A stretch of 64,000 nucleotides of DNA from Tenrec ecaudatus (lineage: Eukaryota; Chordata; Mammalia; Afrosoricida; Tenrecidae). The position numbers and the translations under genes are program-made. Shown piece by piece: positions 11,065 to 22,665 of this stretch (its first letter is position 1; each line of letters starts with the position of its first letter). The stretch covers positions 12,020,995 to 12,084,994 of the forward strand of contig NC_134541.1 in the NCBI RefSeq assembly GCF_050624435.1, written 5' to 3'. The notes under the pieces were generated by a model. That model saw only the letters and a list, made by a program, of their open reading frames with translations. It ran no database searches and was not told the DNA's origin.

Positions 11065-11335
11065 TGGAGCCCTGGGGGTGGTGTGAAACCAGCTGGGCAC
11101 CCCGTTGGAGAAAGGTGTGTCCATCTGCTTCCACAAAGATTACAGTCTGGGAAACGCGATGGGCAGTTAGTTGTACTGGGTCCTGGAGGGGAGCTGTGGG
11201 CTGGCCAGCATGGACTCCACGGAAGGGCACAGGTCCTGGGGTGCCCAAGAGTGAAATGGAATCACGCCTGAAAAGCATCAAGAAGAACACCTGGTGCAGA
11301 GTCGGTGCTCAATAAATAGACTGTTACTATTGCCA
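11065..11335 (+). repeat. AfroSINE relic followed by an L2 tail
   Basis: About 11065-11260 resembles a diverged SINE ('gtgtgaaaccagctgggcac', 'acaaagattacagtctggg'). About 11285-11335 has the L2-type tail 'tcggtgctcaataaatagac'. Confidence 0.5.
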
Positions 11336-11560
11336 ATCGCTCCATCGGAGCCCGAGCGGCGGCAAGGGGAAGGAGTGGCTAAATTAACAGCACCCATGAG
11401 ACAGCAGGGGATGATGAATGCTTTAACCTAATTTTTTTCCCTAAGTATTCTAAGCAGCATTCACACGTTTTTCTTCTGCCCCGCGGTGGCTGCTGCTAAT
11501 TACAAAGCATTTTCCCACTTTGTTACAGCAGGCTCGGCACAGTCGTTAGGGAAGGAACTG
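11336..11560. promoter_or_regulatory. Candidate conserved non-coding island
   Basis: A repeat-free segment, AT-richer than its flanks, with 'gctaattacaaagcatttt' (a homeodomain-like TAATTA) and 'ctttaacctaatttttttcc'. It is flanked by GC-rich repeat-bearing DNA. The enhancer call is inference from base composition and motifs only. Confidence 0.3.
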
Positions 11561-11704
11561 CGCCAGTAACTCTGGGATCCAGATTGTGCCCCAGACCGCC
11601 CCCACGCGGGCCCAACCACGCCCCCCTCAGTGAAGTCCCTCTGCTGCCTCCCGGAGGCCACATCTGGGAATGCAACACAGTGGGTGTAAGGGATGGGAGG
11701 GGGA

Positions 11705-11775
11705 GGGGACCACTCACTAGCTGGGTGACCTTGAGCAAAGGGCTTAACTTCTCTGAGCATTCAACGTTTCACTAT
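11705..11775 (+). mobile_element. MIR fragment
   Basis: It contains 'tagctgggtgaccttgagca' and 'ggcttaacttctctgagc', the MIR core. Confidence 0.75.
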
Positions 11776-11876
11776 AGGAGATGGTGCATGAGCTTGCAAA
11801 CTTCACGTTTCAATTCCTGAACTGAAAGGCAGAGAATACCCAAGCATAAGTGCTAAGCACAAGGATTCTCTGTATA

Positions 11877-11880
<4 letters not shown>

Positions 11881-11924
<44 letters not shown>
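11881..11924. repeat. (TC)22 microsatellite
   Basis: An uninterrupted TC dinucleotide run. Confidence 0.98.
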
Positions 11925-11926
<2 letters not shown>

Positions 11927-12397
11927 CCCAAAGCAGAAGGATTTTTATCGTTCCATGACACACAGAAACAAGGACACTTGCTTCTTATTCGAGGCAAATA
12001 TCAAACTTCAGATTGGCTGTTTGGTACTTTCTGTCCTCATTCAAGGTCAAGGGGACATTTTGAACTAGTGTTCACTGAATACCCCCATCCTGATTGGCTG
12101 TCTTCAATTCCCAGTCAATGGATTGAGTTGAACTCCAGCTCCCGGGAAGCTCCAGCCTTTGCAAATCACAGAAACGGAGGACACCCTGCAGGCACAGCCG
12201 TCGTGGTTGGCCAGTGCTGCCACCGTGGGGACATCACAGTGGTGATGTTAGCAAACGAATGCATTCTCTGTTGTTTAGGAGGCTGGGAGTCCTGAGTCAG
12301 AGTGCCGGCTGAGGGGAGGATTTCTCACTGTCAGCTCCGGGCAAGGAGGGCCTTGTCCCTTGAGGTTCTGGTCCTAGGCTCCTGCTGCCGCTGTCAG
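11925..12397. other. Unassigned intergenic sequence
   Basis: Unique sequence. It has two 'gattggctgt' (CCAAT-like) copies about 80 bp apart, but there is no other sign of a promoter. Confidence 0.4.
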
Positions 12398-12860
12398 GCT
12401 GGGGTCTCTAGAGAAGCAAAGCCAGGGACGCTGACATGCGTATCGCATGGAGCTGAGATTCACACAGCTGTGGAAATGGGTAAGTTCAGGCCGCATCGAG
12501 TCCGTGGGTCAGATGTAAGCTGGAGGCTTCTCCTGCCCGCTGAAGTTGTGGAGGCTGGTGAACAGGAAGCAGGGAGATGAATCAGAAAGACCCCAGGCCG
12601 GTGGATGCCGAGATGAATGAATCCGAAGTCGGATGGGCAGGCGATACAAAGGGAGGTCAGCGAACCAGATGCAGGATCCAGATCTAGCAGTGAGAAGTGA
12701 GCTAGCTTCTGCACACTGCCAATTGGTCCTAAGAGTAAGGCACACCCCCTCCCTCGGTTCTATCAAGGCTGTGACCAGATGAAGGAGGTCTGTTCTCCCC
12801 ACAACTGCTGGACTGCTTCACAGGAGAGCTCTTGGGGTGGAGCTGACCACCCTGTGTTAA
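12398..12860 (-). mobile_element. LTR-like interspersed repeat (tentative)
   Basis: It begins 'tggggtctctagagaagc', resembling the reversed 3' end of the ERVL-type LTRs elsewhere in the window, and contains 'ccaattggtcctaagagtaa'. It is non-coding; neither the far boundary nor a target duplication could be fixed. Confidence 0.4.
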
Positions 12861-13049
12861 TAGAAACCCTCACTGTCGCCGTGACCCGACCCGGCCTCTG
12901 CCTTCCCCTCTCTCTGCCTCTGCTCCTGTGTTCCTTCATCTACGGTTTTAGATCTCAAAACAAGGCTAGCTTAGAACACACCCTGAGACATCCTCATTAA
13001 CACAACCCAAACTCCATAGCCATATCATAACCACAGGTCTTCAAAACTA

Positions 13050-13372
13050 ACCCAAACCCCTTGCTGTCCAGCTCAGTTTGACTCGCAGTGACCTCATACA
13101 GATTCCCCATAGGGTTTCAAGGTGACAAATCTTGATGGAAGCCAACTGCCTCATCTTTCTCCCATGGAGCGGCTAATGGGTTTGATACCACATTGTAGTC
13201 ACTGCCATCAAGTCGTTCTGACTCATAAGGGGTCTATAGGACAGGGGAGATCTGTCCCTGTGGATGTGCTGAGACTCTCTCTTTGCAGGAGCAGAACGTC
13301 TCATCTTGCTCCAACTACTGCCCTTGTGGCTAGCCGGCTAACGTGTAACCCACGGCGCCACCAGGGCTTTGC
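13050..13372 (-). repeat. Two AfroSINEs in tandem, antisense
   Basis: The first copy (about 13050-13198) shows 'cctcatctttctcccatgg' and is truncated. The second (13199-13372) starts 'actgccatcaagtcgttctg' and ends 'ggcgccaccagggcttt'. Confidence 0.8.
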
Positions 13373-14579
13373 TACCACCCAGGTCTTAGGATTCACAACA
13401 CACAATCAGGGGTGGCACACAGTTCAATCCACAACAGTTCATTGATTCCACGTGGAGCCTGGTTTATTCAGGTCCGTGGTCCCAGGGCTGTGTGGAGGTG
13501 GGGAAAGGAGTCTGGCAAAGAGATCTGAAGTAGCAGCTTGTCCCTAATGCCATTGGGGAACCATGGGAGACCCAGGGCCACCCCCTGTAGGGGAACCAGG
13601 CACCAAGGGAAGGTGACCACCAGACTGCAAGATCGTCGGAGGACAGTATAGTGTGGGAACAAGGCTGGACCCCAGCAACACCCCACCCCCACTCCACAGC
13701 CTGCCACAGTTCTCGGGGTCTGTTCCTCCTGCAGCATCCCTCTAGCGCCCTCTATGGAGAAGTCTGTACATTGCACCCTGTGAAGAAAGGCGGAACCATC
13801 TGTCCCAGCAGAGCAGATATTGAAGGGTGGACCAGGCTGCAATAAATCAACAAGTGACACCTAACCCCAGGCCCAGTGCCACGGAGCTGGCTCTGGAGGG
13901 ACGTCCACCTGGCAGGAGTTGGAGACAGAGATAAACCCTGTTCCCCGAGCAGAGAAGGACAAGGCACAGGTCCCAGGCAGCCTTCCTTTGCAGTCCCAGC
14001 CAGAAGCCAGCGTGGTGCAGTCCTGGGGCAGAGAAAACGGGCCTGAGGAGCAAATAGTGGCCATCCATTTTCAGAGGCGGCCCGAGCAGGCCGGACCCTC
14101 ACCGGGGTCTCACACTGCCCGGCTGACTTACACAGCAAGGGATGGGGTGAACAGACTACAGTGGAAACCATACTCTTCCCAAAGGATCCCTGGGAGTCCT
14201 TCCAGAAGCTGCCACTACTTGCTGGGGTGGGGTTGGGAGGTCAGGGGGGTGGGGAAGAACTTCATCCTGTGCCCAGCAGGCAGTCCAGTACCAGCTCACA
14301 TTCCGGATCATCTTTCATTTGCACACTGCCCTACTGCTAGGTGGGGAGTGGGAGGGAGGAATGAGAGAGAGAGAAAGCAAATACAGCCACACCCCTCCCA
14401 ACAGGAGAAAGGCCAAGCGAAATAGCAGTGCCCATGGTGGGTGGGTGCCGGGCGCTGCTGGTGAGGGAGAGGGAGGGAGGGGGCGTGCATTTAAAGCAGA
14501 AACCTACTCTGCAGCTGATTTTCACTGAAAACTCCGGGCTGGGCTAATCCAGTGGAGGAGGCAGGAAGTTATGTTCTGC
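13373..14579. other. Unassigned GC-rich intergenic sequence
   Basis: No gene or repeat is recognised, apart from short purine-rich runs near 14340-14490. The 168-residue open frame at 13919-14425 has no family resemblance. Confidence 0.45.
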
Positions 14580-14765
14580 TAGTTATGGTTACTAGTTGGG
14601 CTGCTAACGACAAGGTCAGCAGTTCGAAACCACCAGCTTCTCCATGGGAACAAGATGAGGTTTTCTACTCCCGAAAAGAACTGCAGTCTCAGAAACCCAC
14701 AGGGGCCATTCTACCCCTGTTCTAGAGGGTCGCTGTGAGTCAGAATCGCAGGTGAGTTTGGCTCC
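14580..14765 (+). repeat. AfroSINE
   Basis: It contains 'ggttactagttgggctgcta', 'aaggtcagcagttcgaaacc' and 'gggtcgctgtgagtcagaat'. The head is slightly truncated. Confidence 0.85.
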
Positions 14766-15260
14766 TGGTCAGACATAATCTGTTGTCAGTTTGAGAGGAT
14801 TAAGAGTGAAGGGCTGGAGTCTAGCCTGTCAATCAGTTCATAGCTTGATGACCTCATTTGGAGGCACTAAGTTGATAAATAGCTTGCTGGAGGGAGGCAC
14901 ATGTTCAGTCCCTGTGAGACATTCTTGTTGACAAGCCACATGGAGATAGGCTAATGGAAGCCAGAGCCTCGGAACTGGAGAAGCCACATGGAGACCCCTG
15001 CTAGCGCTGAGATGTTTACACTGCCACTGGAACCACAAGACTTCCCACCCACTGGCCTGTGATCTTCCCGCATGCAGCATCATTGCATGTGTTTCGTGAG
15101 TCTGAAGAGGACTTCATAGATTGGGATCAGACATATGGACTTGATCTGGACTGGACTGGGATGTTTTCTCAATATTCAACGGCTCTTGTATATAAAGCTC
15201 TTTCTTATACACATATGAGTGTCTATGAATTTGTTTCTCCAGTCAACCCAGACTAACACA
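14766..15260 (+). mobile_element. Solo LTR, ERVL/MLT2-like (tentative family)
   Basis: It starts tggtcagacataatc and ends 'acccagactaacaca'. It has a TATA-like tatataaag at about 15190 and no coding sequence. It is the same family as 9364-9833 in the opposite sense. No clear target duplication is seen; it abuts a SINE tail. Confidence 0.6.
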
Positions 15261-15264
15261 GGGC

Positions 15265-15500
15265 CCATCTTCCGGGCTTGAATTCCTGGCTTGGCCACCT
15301 ACTAGGTGTGGAGGACTTGGGCCACTGTACGAGGATCTCTGCATCTAATGTCTTCATCTATCATGGGGCAGCGATGACCTAGCCTCGGGATTCAGAATGA
15401 GAACATCAGACCAGCACTGGAGAGCTTGTGGGATATGCAGATTGCCAGGCCTGGCCCCCTGACCTACTGAGATGCCCCAGGTGTGGCCCTGGCTTTGCAG
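15265..15500. mobile_element. MIR fragment and MER5A-like fragment
   Basis: About 15275-15345 ('attcctggcttggccaccta') resembles MIR. About 15390-15500 ('gagcttgtgggatatgcaga') resembles MER5A. Confidence 0.5.
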
Positions 15501-15624
15501 GGAGGGTGAAATGAGCCCCACCTGCTGAACATGTAGAGCATGCCTGGCCAGGCACAGAGGCAGACTGAGCACCAAAGGGGAGAGCGAGGGGCCCCTTAAC
15601 ATCAGGTTTACCATGCGGGGACCT

Positions 15625-16010
15625 TCACACATTCACGTGTTCACAATCCTCGCCGCTAGCTTGCTCCCCAGCATTTTCAACACCCTAAAAGGGAGCCTCA
15701 GACCTATCAGCAGTCACTCCTCACTCCCCGTCCCAACCCCAATCAATGGGCTGTCAGTGGGGCTTTCTGTCTCTATCGTGTATGATTGCTGGAAATGGTC
15801 TTGGGCACTAGGCAGAGTCTCCTGTCCGACTTCTTAGCAAGTGTCCACAGGCCAGCCTCACCATGGCACTCAGCAGAGTCACATTCCTCCTGATGGCCAC
15901 ACGCTCTTCCACCGCTGGCCAACGCCAGGATGGGTTGAGCCATTCATCTGTTGATGGGCATTTGAATGGTCCCCATGTTTTGTCGATGGTGAATAGTGCC
16001 GCTAAGGGGC
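15625..16010 (+). mobile_element. Ancient L1 (L1M) fragment
   Basis: The phrases 'atcagcagtcactcctcact', 'ctttctgtctctatcgtg' and 'cattcatctgttgatgggca' are typical of old mammalian L1M sequence. It is non-coding in this state. Confidence 0.6.
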
Positions 16011-16170
16011 AGACTGACTCTGAGAAGTCTGTGGCCAGCTTCCAAAGGGGGCAATGTGATGCAGCTTCAGATGCTGCTTGGCGTCTTATTGACTGAGCAC
16101 CCCCATGACAGGGGCTTGAGCCTCAGGGCCTTAGCTTCCTGAGAAAGGTGGCGTTTCAGGTTGGGAAACC

Positions 16171-16580
16171 CCCCAAAATCAAACTCACTGCCATCAAGGT
16201 GATGCCGACTCATAGGGACCCTCTAGAGCAGTGGTTCTCAACCTTCCTAATGTCATGACCCTTTAATATAGTTCCTCAGGTGACCCCCAATCATAAAATT
16301 ATTATTTTTTACTACTTCATCACTGTCATTTTGCAACTGTTATGAATCGGGTGACCCCTGTGAAAGTTATCATTAAGCCCCCACAGGGGTCGCGACTCAC
16401 AGGTTGAGAACCGCTGCTCTAGGCTAAGGTAGAACTGCCCCTATGAGTTTCTGAGACTGTAGCTTGGTGCGAAGGAAGAAAGCCCCATCTTTCTCCCACG
16501 AGCAGCTGGCAGTTTTGAACTGCTGACCATGAGGTTAGCAGCCCACCGTGAGTGAAATCTCCCAGGTTCCTGGTGGCCTC
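16171..16580 (-). repeat. AfroSINE, antisense, interrupted by SPIN
   Basis: The left arm (16171-16228) reads 'gatgccgactcatagggac'. The right arm (16417-16580) resumes with 'aaggtagaactgcccctatg' and reaches 'gaggttagcagccca'. The gap is filled exactly by the SPIN element at 16229-16416. Confidence 0.85.
16229..16416 (+). mobile_element. SPIN-like hAT MITE in an AfroSINE
   Basis: 188 bp, from cagtggttctcaacc to ggttgagaaccgctg. The flanking 8-mers are ctctagag (16221-16228) and ctctaggc (16417-16424). They match at six positions, as expected for an aged 8 bp hAT target duplication. Confidence 0.9.
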
Positions 16581-16861
16581 CTTCCTTTCCCAGTTAAAGG
16601 GCCAGTAGCAAGTGTTCCCAGAGGTAGGAAGTGGGGAGCCTAGAGCAAAGCTTCTGAAACGGCACGTGACTGAGTACGGGAGAGGGTGGGTGTGGAAACA
16701 ATCCAGCAACAGCCAAAGGTCCCTAAACAGGCATCAACTGATTCAAAGTCAGACACACAGCAAATCCCCTGGGTGTTGCTGGCATGCTTGCCGTGTTGCA
16801 AATTCCGCAGGCCAACAGGGGTCACGAGTGGGAAAAGTTTAAAGAGTCCTGTGCTAGAGGC

Positions 16862-17172
16862 GTGTCTGTCACTGTTGGCCAACTCGTAGTGACACCCTGC
16901 TGCCCGGTCCCGTGCCGTCCCCAAGATGGGCTACAGGTTGCACCTTAGGATCTGAAGGGTTTTCTTTGGCTGACCTTGGAAGTTGGTCACCAGACCTTTC
17001 TTCCTATGCTGTCTTAGTCTGGAAGGTCCACTGAAACCTGTTCGGCATCATGGCAGCATACGAGTCTCCACAGACAAGCAGGGGGTGGCGGTACATGAAG
17101 CGCATTGCTCAGGAATTGGGCCCGGGGCTCCTACGGAAAGGTGAAAACTCTGCCACTGGGCCACCGCATCTC
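16862..17172. repeat. Afrotherian interspersed repeat (unnamed)
   Basis: It contains 'cagacctttcttcctatgct', 'ctgaaacctgttcggcatca' and 'ggccaccgcatctcc'. The same arrangement recurs at 35519-35820, and I recall similar repeats in elephant. The family is not named with confidence. Confidence 0.55.
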
Positions 17173-17680
17173 CACATGCAGGCCCAGAAGCACCTTATAA
17201 TGCCCACACATTGTTTGTTGAGTTGCCAACATTTTAAAGCCTGGGGCTTTCGGGCAACAACCAGAATGCTGCTTCTCCACAATGCCAGGCCTGGGTTCCC
17301 ACAAAGCAAGCACAGGTCAGAGGTGAGTACCAGCGACCCCTGCAGAGAGGCATGTGCTGTCCCTGGCTCACAGTGTCTGCAGCAGGAGATCTTGTCCCTG
17401 GCTGACCTTGAGCCAATGTCTGTTGCTCATTCTTATGGATGTTGCGTTTCTCACAGTAAAAATTCCTTCTTGGACCTCTTGATTCTTTTTCCAAATGGGA
17501 AAATGGCGTAGGTTGGGAGAGAGATCGTGTTTTTTGCACCCACCCTGCTTCCGCTCATTGGCACCTCTGCACACACCCTCATACAGTCATGGGAGGCTGG
17601 AAGGAGAAAGGAGTCTCACATGGATGCCTTGACCCCTGCAGATGCTACCTAGATCTCTAGTTACCCCCTTCTGGAATCTG

Positions 17681-18088
17681 GGATAGTTAAGCTTTTGTGT
17701 GAATTTGACTGGACCAGGATTCTCAGTGGTTTAGAAGTTGAGTTGCAGTAATTTCCCCTTGATGAAGATCTCCTTTGGGGTGTGGCCTGCTTCCAATGTA
17801 AGTGGATGCTGTGGAAAAGCTTACTTGCTTCTTGTTTGGATCGTGCATCAGACCTCCAGTTTTGTGGACTTGGGCCAGCAGCCTGTTGTATTGCCTTCTG
17901 ATCCTAGGAGTCAAAAGCAGCCTGTCACTTTACCCACACACCTCATTTGCCTCTGCCGCCAGAAGTCTGCCATCTGACCTGCCCCTACACCTATGTGAGC
18001 CAGGAGAAGCCTCTGGACTGATAGCTGACTCATGGACTCAAACGTTGCTCGCATCTACAACTGTGAAAGTCATTCCCTTGATATCAAC

Positions 18089-18168
<80 letters not shown>

Positions 18169-18213
18169 GAGTATCACTTGGTTTGTTTCTATAGATAAGT
18201 CAGCTTAAGACAG
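17681..18213 (+). mobile_element. LTR-like repeat, ERVL/MLT2-like (tentative), with internal microsatellite
   Basis: It begins near 'gatagttaagcttttgtgtg' with 'gaatttgactggaccagg', as in ERVL-type LTRs, and ends near 'cagcttaagacagag'. A (CT)n/(CA)n microsatellite occupies 18088-18169. No coding sequence. Confidence 0.5.
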
Positions 18214-18317
18214 AGCACCTGTGGGCCCAGACATATGACATGTCCCAGAAAGCAATGTTTATTACTTTTAAACTTACAAATAGACTCAGAGAGGGACCGG
18301 GTGTAGTCTGAATTATG

Positions 18318-18500
18318 AAAGAGCCTGGTGGCACAGTGTGTAAGCATTTGACTACTAACCGAAGGTTGGCCGTTTGAAGCCACCAGCTGCTCTGTGAGGA
18401 AAGACCTGGTGATCTTCTTCGGTCACTATTTCAGCCATGGAACGTCGGTGAGGCAATTCTATTCCGTCACAAGGGGGACTATGGGTTGGAATCCATTTAA
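18318..18500 (+). repeat. AfroSINE
   Basis: The head 'gagcctggtggcacagtgtg' is followed by 'tgactactaaccgaaggttg'. The 3' part is diverged. Confidence 0.8.
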
Positions 18501-18909
18501 AGGGAATGGGTTGATTTGGGGGGGTTTGTCTGTTCCTTGTCCTTCACCCCCACCTACCGGTTCTTTCAAGAACTACAACCTGAGACAAGACCTCGCTGCA
18601 GGGGTTGCTTGTGACCCTTGGCAGTATCAATGGTTATCAGGTTATCTGGTTGAGGCTTCATCTGCACTACTGGAGCAGACAGAATGGGGTTCTGGCTCAT
18701 CTTGACACACATACCCACTGAAGTCGATCATACCAGACTTTGGGCCTCCAACCCAAGGGCTTCTTCAGAGCACAGAGCAAGGAGCGCTCTCCTTGCATTA
18801 ACATGACAGGTTTTGTCAGCTAGGCGAGGATCAGCCCTTGTAAGGAATGTTACAGGAATGTAGCGCCAACCCCTGAGCTCAATGTAAACAGAGCTTGATC
18901 AATTAAGAA

Positions 18910-19880
18910 TCAATGTGTACAAAGCAACAACTCATGGATTTCAGCTCACAGTTGGACTATAGTCACAATAAACTCCTCATATCAACAGTATCTCACATTT
19001 TGTCACTGGATAAATTATTGATGTTATCAATGCAATCACCTTATCCCCCCAAGGAGATAATGGACAATGTTTTTCTGTTTTGTTTCTTTGGATTTTTGTC
19101 TTTCTGCTGTTTGTTTTGTTGTGGTTGTTCTTGTTGGTTTGAGGTTTGGGTTTTATCCTAATAATATGACCGCCAAAGTAAACCAGAGTTGCTTGTAACC
19201 CGTGGATGAGCAGATGGATTCTCAGTTTCCACTTAATTCTAACACCAATCCAAGAACAGCTGGTTCTTATAGCATGGCCCTGTTCAATATTCGCCTTAAT
19301 AAAGAGGCCACTGAAGATAAAGATAGTAGAGCAAAGTGTGGTGAAGAAAGCTGATGGTGCCTGGTTATCAATTGGAATACTGTCCAGGGTCTTAAAGGCT
19401 TGTTGTATTCAAATAAGCAGCCATGCAAGAGAGGAGTCAACTAAGTCCACATCAGAGAAGCACACAAGCCTGCGTGGTCCAAAGATGACGATAACAAACC
19501 CCGTTGTGATGAAGGGAAAGTATCAGAGCTTTCATTGTGAATGCCCAATTTGTAGAACTGCTTCGAACTGCTGGCCCCGAGGTGAGTGGACTCGACAATG
19601 AGTCTGGGCGTTGGTGCAGGGCAGAAAAGGCAGAAGGATGGAAGACCGACGCTCGCTCTTTCCCCATCCTGTTGGTCGTAGATTGAACGGTGCACCCTCA
19701 AAAATATGTCGATGTCTAAATAAGGGCTCCTGGGGGGCGGTCGTGGGGGGTGGGGACAAAGGGGAGCTGGTATCAAGGAGTTCAAGCAAATGTTTGAAAG
19801 TGATTGTGGCAGCTCGATGTGCTGGAAGTCTGGCTCTGATCTCTGTAAGAGTTCCCAATAAAATTATGTATCTATTCATT
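18910..19880 (+). mobile_element. Old LINE 3' tail copy
   Basis: It contains 'gggtcttaaaggcttg', 'gggagctggtatcaaggag' and 'agagttcccaataaaatt'. These are diverged versions of the phrases in the copies at 23520 and 30110. No open frame of note. Confidence 0.6.
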
Positions 19881-21097
19881 GATGTCTCGCCCTCACCACC
19901 GCTGAATGTGGCCTTATTTGGAAACAGGATTGTTAGAGATGTTCGTAAATTAACTTAAGGTCACTGGGCAGTAAAGTGGATGCTAATCCTGTGTGAGCGG
20001 GGTCCCTTTCCTGGTGTGGGGGGGACAGGGGAGACTCGCAGACAGACAGACAGACAAGGCATGGGGGAAGCACGTGAGGAAGGGAGCAGACCCGGATACT
20101 GAGAGCTAAGCGGGGCCAGTACGAACCAGGGATCCCCCGAAATGACGGGGAACCGCGAGGAGCTGGGGGGATAGAGGGAGGGTCTTCCTGGGAGCCCTCA
20201 GAGAGAACGCGCCCTGCGTGCTCCGTGGTTTGGGGTTCTGGGTCTCACCCCCCGAGACGATCCACTGCTGTGGTTTTCAGCCTCAGCAGCCCAGGATGGG
20301 GGAATAGACCATCTCAGGTGTGAAGATGGTGACAAGCCTTCCAAGAGGCACCATCTCCATGCCAACCACGGGGCGTGGCCTACGGGTGGGAGGGGCTTAC
20401 TGAGGAGCCTACCCACCACATGCCCCACCCCCACATACACACAGAGAGGCCACCTGCAGCCAAGTCCTGGACAGCTAATGTTCTCCTGGGAATGTCCAAA
20501 GGCTTGTGGATCCCAGTGGGGAAGCTCACCTGCCCCTGGAGGGGGTTCCCCTGGGCCCTAGAAGCCCCCTACCCCAGGTTGGGAGTGAGGACTTTGCTGT
20601 TGCCCAGTCCCCAGCAGCTCTTTAGAACGCACCCAGTCTTCCTCACAGTGGCCTGACAGACCTCCATGCTCAGACCCTGACTTTGTTTGTCCTGGGCCTG
20701 TCTGCTCCTTTTCTTCCCAATTCCACCAAACCCGCCTCCATTCTCTCACCAAATGCACTGAGCTTCTTCCCATTTGAGACCCTCGACCTTACTGGTCCCT
20801 CTGCCCGGGTGGCCCCCTCCCCAGACAGGGTCCAACAGGGCCACTCCCTGCCACTGTCTCTCTAGCAGGCACGGTCCCTCCGACCCCCCTGCTGCCCTGC
20901 TTGAGCCAACAAGGGTTATCACCACTTTACACGCAAGACAATTCAGCAAAATTGGGAGCTGGGACTAAGGCAGGTCCCTGAAGGTCATGTCTTTGACCTC
21001 TGTCACACTGCGCAGACCGATCATAGTGGTCCCGAAGCGGGGTTGGGGGATCTTCAAGGAGACAGCTGCCTTCATTTCCTCCAGCTGCCATAACCCA
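19881..21097. other. Unassigned intergenic sequence with minor repeats
   Basis: There is a short (GACA)n run at about 20039-20056. A possible MIR trace lies near 20910-20980 ('ttatcaccactttacacgca'). Nothing else is recognised. Confidence 0.45.
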
Positions 21098-21250
21098 GGA
21101 GCCCTGGTGACCTGGCAGGTTATGAGTTAGACTGCTAGCCACAAGGTCAACAGTTGGAAACCACCCGCCACTCTGAGGGAGAAAGATGAGGCTTCCGGCT
21201 CCTGTAAAGAGTGACCACGGGGCCAGTTCCACCCTGTGCTGTAAGGGCCC
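21098..21250 (+). repeat. AfroSINE
   Basis: The head 'ggagccctggtgacctggca' is followed by 'caaggtcaacagttggaaac'. Confidence 0.8.
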
Positions 21251-21937
21251 CAGCAGTGGGCAGTGGCTCCAGGCGGTGCGTTTGGGAGATGTTGTCATGA
21301 CAGAAGCAGCAGGAGCTGGTGCCTTTCAAGCGCAGGGCCTGAGGATCTCAAAGCTGTGAAGGAGCTGGAGGCTGCATGGGGCGGAGGCCCGGCCTTCTGC
21401 GACGACCCTCAGCCCTGAGGGTGCCTGCACGCATGGACAGCCCTCACGTGGCATCCAGGGCCTCTGAGTGTGCAGCCACATTTACTCTGTCCTTGGGAGA
21501 CGTCAACCCGCAGATTTAGGAGCCGTCTGCTGCAGTCAGACCACACAGACACGGCAGAACCAGAGCCCTGCATTTCCAGGTAGGGTGAGATCTTTCACAT
21601 ATTTTTTGGGGCGACTCCCTGCAGTCGGTCACAACTGCCTTTCCCTAAGGGGGTGCCACCCCTCATGCCTGGCTTCCTCCACTCTGGTGATGGATGTCGC
21701 TGGGGTCAATCTAGTCACTGGTTGGCTCCCGGGGCCAGCTCCTTGGGGACACCACCCCCCAAGCCCGTGACTCATTTGACTAACATTGTCAAAGCGGTGT
21801 CCACTGGGTCTCAGCGGAGCCGCTCAGTCAGTGCGGAGCCACGGGCGACTCCTTCCTTCAGCCACTGGGTTGGCAAATGCTCTCATTGCCTCCGGGGACC
21901 GTGCCCCAAAAGGGGGGCCTGTTCTAGACACAGCAGG
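21251..21937. other. Unassigned intergenic sequence
   Basis: Unique GC-rich sequence; no gene or repeat recognised. Confidence 0.45.
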
Positions 21938-22162
21938 CTCCCTGGTGGCATAGTGGGAGCTAACCACAGAGTCATCAGTTAGAAAGCACCAGTTGCTCAA
22001 CAGGGGAGACAGACCAGGCTTTCTACTCCTGTGGAGAGTGACCGTCTCAGACACCCACAGAGGCAGCCCTACTCTGTCCTGCAGGGTTGATATGAGTCAG
22101 AATCAACCCTAGGACAGAGAGTGGGAAGAGGGGCGAAAGATTGATTGATTGATTGATTGATT
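21938..22162 (+). repeat. AfroSINE followed by (TTGA)n
   Basis: The SINE spans about 21938-22115 ('gctccctggtggcatagtgg'). A short tetranucleotide run gattgattgatt lies at about 22139-22162. Confidence 0.8.
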
Positions 22163-22471
22163 CTAGATAATTCTTCTAGGTACACTCCACATGTTCTCTG
22201 CAAATAGTCCCAACATTGACTCAGTCCCGACAATAGCTGCCAGAGCAACATGATTCTGTCATTCCTTGGACAGGTAGTTACTGGGCACCTACTCAATTCC
22301 CCCAGGATGGCAGGATTGGTTGAGCACTTGGCAACTGACTGAACCCACCCAGAGGGGCCTTGGAATAAAGTCCTGGCATTCACGTCCAAAGGGTCACAGC
22401 CATGAAACCCCTGTGGAACACAATTCTCCCCGATAGCAGCTAGCTGGGTGATTGGTTGGGTGGGTCTAGAC

Positions 22472-22665
22472 CAATGGTTCTCAACCTTCCTCATGCCACG
22501 ACCCTTTAAGACAGTTCCTCATGTTGTAGTGACCCCCCCAACCATAAAAGTATTTTCATTGCTACTTCATCACTGTCATTTTGCTACTGTTATGAATCGG
22601 GCTACCCCTGTGAAAGGGCCGTTGGCTCCCCAAAGGGGTCGAGACCCACAGGTTGAGAACCACTG
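22472..22665 (+). mobile_element. SPIN-like hAT MITE with perfect 8 bp target duplication
   Basis: 194 bp, from caatggttctcaacc to ggttgagaaccactg. The exact palindromic duplication gtctagac lies at 22464-22471 and 22666-22673. This fits the NTCTAGAN target preference known for SPIN and related hAT elements. Confidence 0.93.
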
